Below, piece after piece: positions 57,805 to 64,000 of a stretch of DNA of 64,000 nt. The notes under the pieces were generated by a model. It saw only the letters and a list, made by a program, of their open reading frames with translations, ran no database searches and was not told the origin of the DNA. Every line of letters starts with the position of its first letter. The stretch's first letter is position 1. The stretch spans positions 1,333,257-1,397,256 of the forward strand of contig VWZF01005181.1 in assembly GCA_013396755.1 (NCBI GenBank). Direction: 5' to 3'. The translations under genes were made by a program, and so were the position numbers. Source of the stretch: Sclerurus mexicanus (lineage: Eukaryota; Chordata; Aves; Passeriformes; Furnariidae).

Positions 57805-60800
57805 GCATGAGAAATAGAGCAAGAGAAAAGTATTTAATTATACTTCTTGGCTGGGTGGGCATAACTCTGAGAAACCAAACAAAGCTGCAGTGCCAACATT
57901 TTTTGTCTTAATATTTCTCCAGTGGTCACTTAAAATGGGGTCAAAGGTTATGCTGAGTAAATCCCAGTAAAATATCAAGCACAGTTTAAGACTTATAGTA
58001 TTGATCATGCTGCAGTTATTAGCCATAAGAATGCAATGATTCTCATATATAAGGAAATAAAAATGATTACTTTTAGTAGAACAGAGAATGAAAACAGTCA
58101 AAAAGGTCTGGATCTTTTTTATAATGTGTATATAGAGGTCGTCTGAGCACCTTTTGTGTATCTCTGCATAATGGCTTGTGCTTTATGAAGCCAGAGATGA
58201 TAAAAATGTTTTCTGCATTTCATTTGTCTTGCTGTGTTTTTCATAGTTCTGAAAAACACTTAACCTTTTAAACTGTATTTTGCTGTTTTACTTTTCTATA
58301 AATGTCTACTTAAAACACAGCTTATTTCTATGGAACGAAACCACAGAAATAAAAGGTTTTTCACTAGTAGCAAAACTGTAAAATAAAAGCTCTGTTAAAA
58401 TGTATGTGCTTCATCTGAAAAGCTTCAATGTTTGTTGGCTGTTCTAATTTTATGATATTGGGTAAAATCAGTACAAAGGTAAAAGCATTATTACAGAAAC
58501 TAGGCTTGTTTCAGCAGTGCTAGAATCAGGATTGTGACCCTAGAACTCTAGGCAGCATTCAACGAATGAAATTGAAAAAAACCCCAATAGTTTATTGTGT
58601 TAGATAATCATAAAAGGAGTCATCACATGGCAGTTTGGAAAAAAATGAGTTAAAAGAGTGTAGGAACCGTATCTTAATTTCAGAAGTGACCTGGGTAATT
58701 AGCAGAGGAGAATATCATGGAGCTAATGACTCATGCAGACTTTTTTGGAAGTTTATTAGTCAAAAGGTAGAGATGAGAGGGAGAAAACAGCACAGAATGG
58801 TCCGTAGTACAGAATCATGACCTAAGAATAAATACACAGAAGATTTATTGTTGTAATAATACCCATTTATAAATATTTATCTTATACTTACAGCTAAATG
58901 TGTGTATTTTTGCCACAATCAAATTAGATTTGCTTTCTCCATCAGTATAGTATCTGAGTTAATGAAATTCTTCTTCTCCCTCCTCCCTCAAGAGTTTGTG
59001 TAATTTTCATGTTGTAACAGAACCATGTCTAAAATCAGAGTTGGTTCCCTGTCACTCCTGTACAGATTAACTGCTGTTGTTCTTACTGAGCAATTCACCT
59101 TCTGATTATCCAATCAATGCAAACAGCTTGGTGTGGATGCTGATGCCTTCCTCTGCTTCTCACTCTTTATTTTCTGTGATTTCTGCAGTAGATATTGTTT
59201 GTCATGGACCCATGTCCTGGTTCTTCTCACTAAGGGGATTATTTAGGCTGCCCTAGCTGAATACGCCTGAAGTCAAGGATTCCTCCTTGCAAGAAAAAAA
59301 ATCTCTGGTAAGTGCTTTCAAATCTGAAGCAGCGTGTGAGTTGATAGTTATGGGGAAATAGAGTAGAAAATACTATGTTTAGCCAGAAATGTTATCTGTT
59401 AGTGTTGAATGGGGTGTTGATTTTCATGATCATATCATGCTTGGCAGATTTCTTTGAGGCTCTGTTTAGGTTTTTTTCAGTTTTATTTTTTTCTCTTTTC
59501 TTCTTTCTGCTAATGTTCAACTTGAAAACTAGCACCACCCACTTCACTTCCAGACCAAACTGTGGTTTGCCTAGGAAGTGATAATGAAATGCTTCTGAAT
59601 CAGAAGTCTGATCTCCATATGGATTCTCTCAACATTACTAAGAAGCTAACAAAAAATCATCCTCTCTTGTCAAATGCAGTGTTTGACTTTCATATTCACT
59701 TTTTAACTAGGGAAACGGGTGAACCTGGGAGATCAAGCAGTTCACAGACATCAGGCTAATCCATCACAAGTCTAACAATTCAGCATTTAAAAATAGCATT
59801 AAGGCTATCCTTTAGTCAGTAACAAACATTAAATTATTATTTTATTGTTAATGTGCTCTTACTAGTAGCTGTAGTAGTCATCTGAGATGAGAGGTCTTCA
59901 CCAAATGGGACATGATTTGGTTAATGAAGTAATGGTGGGAAATATATATTGGCCCTAGATAGCACAGGAGAGAAGGGGCTAAGAAAAATTGGATTTTATT
60001 TTTACTTACACTATACAAAATGATGTTGAGACACTTTTTGAACAAATCAAAATGTTCTCTGCAGATTCCAATTTTTTTACACTAAATCACTGAAGGAGCT
60101 TATAGAGGAAAAATTCCTTCAAAGGTTTCTCTGTAGGGTACATTACTTGCTGTTTCATGGGAAAGGAATAAAAAATTGCTTCCACTTCAAACCACAGTAT
60201 TAGTGTAGCTATTCCAACATAAGACTAGATGTATACGTAGCTAACATAAGACTAGATGTAACCATAGCTAAGAAAAGTATCTAGAATCATTGCACTGAAT
60301 ATTGCTGAGAATGAGAAAACATTTGAAAGCACTGCTCATTCATGAGGGCGAGCACCTCCTTAGGTAGCAGATTAGGACCTTGGTCACAGTAATATTCTGT
60401 AATGAAATAAATTATGCAATGTGTGCATACTCTGCAACTTATTGTCAGACTCCTCGCAAGTACTTGTTTAAGCCAAGACTCTTGTGGAGCACTATTTGAA
60501 CCATCTAGTTCACCTTTTCTAGCAGTTCTTATTTCTTTACAATTCCTTTTGTGATCATCCTCGTTACCCAGGTTAGACTGCTTTTTCTGTTGCTAGAATT
60601 TTCCTGACTCGTGTACTGTTTTAGGATTGTCTTCCAACTCCTTCTGCATTTCATGCCCCATATCCTTTCTCTTCAGTGTTTGCCTCTGCACTGTGTGATC
60701 ACTCCATTTTTTTTTTCTGCCCTCAAAAATCTCATCTCCTGTGTCAGGCTATTTAATTCCATAGCTGGTTATATATCAGTGGTGAAGGAGCCATCATCTT

Positions 60801-63800
60801 TCCTGAGGAAAGTACAGCTTTAATGCTCTGTAGCCATCTGAAACAGTAATATCCTTCTGTGCACTTGCCTAGGCTGTAAGCAAGCTGCACTTAAGCTAAA
60901 GGACTCCAAGTATCACATCAATAATAAAAGAAATGCAGTGATTATTTTGGTCATTTGAAGCAGATGAACAGGAGGCCATGAGCAAAAACACCCTCTAACC
61001 AAAATCAAGAGTCAATGCTGTGAAAACTGCCTTAGCAACTCTTGAGTATTGCAGTTTTGTAGATCCTTCTACTTGTTTATCAAGAAAGGCAAAAATACCA
61101 CTTTGTTTCCAGAGATTCATGTGGTCTGGCCTTCCTTTGACTTTCATGTTTGAACCTTTGGAAGAGTACAGAATAAAATTCATCTAAAATTGCTAAGATT
61201 TGCCTGGTTTCACATTAAGATACAAACCCCCTGTGTTCAGCATAATTTCCACCTGAAATCATAAATCTGCTCGCAGTCATTCAGCGTAAGATCACAGAGA
61301 AAGTTTTCAAAGGGCCCAAATGAAGGTTTCGTAATAAAACCTGTCAGCAGGTTTGGATTTCACTACAAACAATTTGTACAGTTCTTTCTCAAAAGCATGC
61401 AGGAAACTGAGAAACTTGCCAAAAGAAAAATCACAACCAAGTCATGCTGTCACCAGAAAGACCTAGATTTTGCCTATTGATAATTGGAAAAAATGCTAGT
61501 AATGTTCACCGGTGGGTTTGTTGATTGGGTTTTTTTTGGACAGAATAAGTAATTTTGTGATGCTCAAGGTTAGGATTTTGGCAATCTAGCTAATCTGCCA
61601 CCACAAAAAGGCAGATAGATTAAAAACTTTGAGAAAGTTAACTAACCGCAGCACTGATCTTATATTATAGAAAGGTGTCTGGTCTATCACAAGGTAATAA
61701 ATGCACCATAAGATATCAAACTAAGAGCAGTTGTCTGGTAACTGAAAGAAGACAGTAGGTTAATGTTATATGTCAGAGAACTGCCTGCTCATAGAATTAT
61801 CAGAAGCCATAAAGGCTGGAGTTCCTTCATCCAAATGTTCATGTCTTTTTGATCAGTATTGAGAGAAGCATTAAAGAAAACATAATTCTAAAGGTTTCTC
61901 TCTGCTAAGAGCCATGCTGCCATTTTTTAAAATTAACTTTTTAAGAAAATGACAGGGCTCTGAAGGCCAAAATAGCTGGTATCTCTTAAGAATGGGGAAA
62001 TTATTAAACTCATGAATAGAATTTGAGAAATTGACATGAAACTACAGCATTCTTGCAGACATATTGTCCATGCTCAAGATATATGACAGGACTCTGGGCA
62101 CCTATGTGTAATATATCTTAAATGACTTCCTAGAAAAGGTCCTGCTAAAAATACTGCTGTCCGTCTCCATAATTGAATGGTTCTAATATGTGCCTTTCAG
62201 AATGCTTATGCCCAGAAATTGTACTAAGGCTGTGCTGTACTTCCAGAAGTGCCTTAAATGTGAAAAAAAAATATTAAAAAGTCATGTGATACTGATTACA
62301 ATATGATATATTAATTCACAACGTCCTTCCGAGTTTTTATTTCTTTACTGAATAAAGGGAGTTTGCTGTAAGATATTGAATTTATTTTATATTCATCATG
62401 AAACACACAAGGAAATGCATTTCTCTTAATGGAGAATTAACAAGTCTTAAGGCTTCTATAGTTTCTTTAAAAAACCATGCACTATCTCCCAGTTCTTTAC
62501 ACTGGGTGTTTAAGGAAAATATTGGAAGAAGCCACAATGGTTTTAAAGAAGAAGGAAAAATCAATAGGCAGCTACTTAGAGTATTGCAGTATGCAGATAA
62601 GCAGCTTTGCTATGTCTGAACTTTGCACAGCAACATCAATACAACTTGTAGAACAATGAACTTCAATACAAAAGCTGTGGAGGAAGAGAGGGAAAAGGCC
62701 TCTTATAAACAAAGTTGTAAAAGGTGTTAATGCATGTTGACAAGAGCCTGCTTGAGTAATTTACGGTGTTCAAATACTTTGCAAACCAATTCTTAGCAAT
62801 AACTGCTTCAGAGAAAAAGATGTGGAACTGATGTGGCTTGTTTGTGTTAAATGCAACCTTCCACCGCTACAAAGCTGTCATGTTCAGAAAGGCTTCATTT
62901 CCACAGAGGGTACCAGAAGAATAATGGGTTATTTAAAAAAAAAAAAATTGTGTAGAATTTACATGCCTGTATACAAAAAAGTATCTTACATGTGTAAATA
63001 TTTCACTGTAAAAGATTTGAAATATTTCGTGCATCGTAGCTTCTTAAGTGTATGCTACAAAGACTACATTGGCATGTGTCCTGGATAACTGCATTACACT
63101 TACGAGTGGTGGAGGCATGAATAAGTTATTGGTTATACTAAAGAAAGGATGTGGTGAGGTTTAAGTTCCCACTCTTTATGCCTTAAGAAAATAATTCATT
63201 GCATACCTGGCTATTTATTCAGCTTTCTAAAATGGAGTAGTCATGATGATCTAGCAATCAGACTTTCCAAGCACTGAGTGGGGCTGAAATAGTAATTCCA
63301 GATTACTGGAATGACATGATTACTGACAAACGCTTCTGTTAAAATTCTAGTTTTGCTGGGAAGCCTGGCTTCTAGCAAGTTCTTGGGCACTTCTTTGGAG
63401 AACTTCAAATGATCATCTGTCCTCACGCCTGCGTCTGGAAGGTATGATTAACAATCTGCCAAACTTCTGGTTTCTTAGTTTTGGAGAGAATCTAATAGTT
63501 GTCTTACTGAGTTTTTCTTGTATTTTAGTATGTATACTGAGGATAAATATAATGCTGAAGATTGTCACGTTTGGATCAGTCAAACCAGTTGTTAAAATAA
63601 CTGCTGGTCCCTCAGCTAGTTAGAAATTGCCATCAGAAAGCTCTTAGGGTCCTCATTGTTGCTGCCCTCTCTCTGTAACTTGGACTTGCAAGAATGTTGT
63701 TAGGTGGGAAATTGTTCCTTCCCTGCCCTTGCTTTCTTACTCCTCAAGCCCACTGTAAAAATCCTGCTGGGAAATCAACCACTGTGTATGGTACCAAGAA

Positions 63801-64000
63801 TTAACTTCTATTGTAGGAAGTCCTGGACATTTTGCTAAGGACAACATGTAAGTTTAAAATTAATAACTAAAAAATCTAAGGAAAAAGATGAGAATTAGAG
63901 TAAAAAAAATGAAACAATATGAGCGTAGGAATCAAGAGTATGCATCTTGGTTTGATTCTTAGAGTAGTACAACTCCTAACAGAACCTTCTGACTGTTAAC
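57805..64000. other. Non-coding stretch, no gene seen
   Basis: AT-rich unique DNA with short frames on both strands and none recognisable. An A13 run lies at 62935-62947. Apart from the 27-bp tandem repeat at 60216-60269, I see no repeat or mobile element by eye. Confidence 0.55.
60216..60269. repeat. 27-bp tandem repeat, two copies
   Basis: AACATAAGACTAGATGTA begins both units (60216 and 60243) and TAGCT ends both. The four bases between differ (TACG in the first, ACCA in the second), giving three mismatches. It is a small, slightly diverged tandem duplication. Confidence 0.8.

Noticed and set aside
1..64000. A novel gene system, CRISPR array, operon or tRNA/rRNA genes
   Set aside because: No clustered coding frames, regular spacer repeats, or recognisable structural RNA genes were seen on either strand. 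The content fits vertebrate non-coding DNA.

Overview
The window looks like a piece of a bird chromosome with little or no protein-coding content. The organism call rests on two repeat families. There are several fragments of the LINE retrotransposon CR1, recognised by its 3' end with the GATTCTGTG tail. There is also a solo LTR that begins TGTCCTGGTTTTGGCTGG and ends near GGGGTTAAACCACAATA, a type I recall as common in bird genomes. The sequence is AT-rich and CpG-poor, and no open frame exceeds 135 codons. None of the frames resembles a protein I recognise. Nothing bacterial, phage-like or CRISPR-like is present. The window is best read as an intergenic gene desert or the inside of a very large intron.

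Layout: 1-4.7 kb is featureless apart from a short (ATTT)n run. At 4.7-5.7 kb a plus-strand CR1 3' end is split by a second CR1 in the opposite orientation. This locus is written almost three times because of two single-N joins that look like unmerged contig overlaps. 5.7-16 kb is unique sequence with one TAAT-rich cluster. At 16.07-16.16 kb there is an exact 45-bp tandem duplication, and at 17.1-17.4 kb a second CR1. At 20.27-20.84 kb lies the solo LTR. At 25.5 kb a third single-N join has a deletion-type overlap. 26.4-26.8 kb is a CpG-retaining block with a 16-bp palindrome around TAATTA and is one of the better regulatory candidates. An old CR1 piece lies at 28.7 kb, a near-perfect AT palindrome at 32.0 kb and a 16-bp perfect hairpin at 42.3 kb. 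At 43.35-43.57 kb is a second CpG-retaining block with a 21-bp duplication. At 44.25-44.33 kb is the best candidate exon: 77 nt, good acceptor, GTGAGT donor, open frame. Later come weak regulatory candidates at 49.7, 50.9, 51.4 and 53.6 kb, an A/C-only-like tract at 54.75-54.90 kb, a TA/CATA/GT microsatellite at 57.7 kb and a 27-bp tandem repeat at 60.2 kb.

I see no set of genes acting together and no evidence for a new gene system. The best leads are the 77-nt exon candidate, the nested CR1 with its assembly duplication, the two CpG-retaining blocks, and the hairpin that places a strong splice-donor motif on both strands. Conservation claims are inferences from base composition and motifs; no alignment or motif scan could be run.
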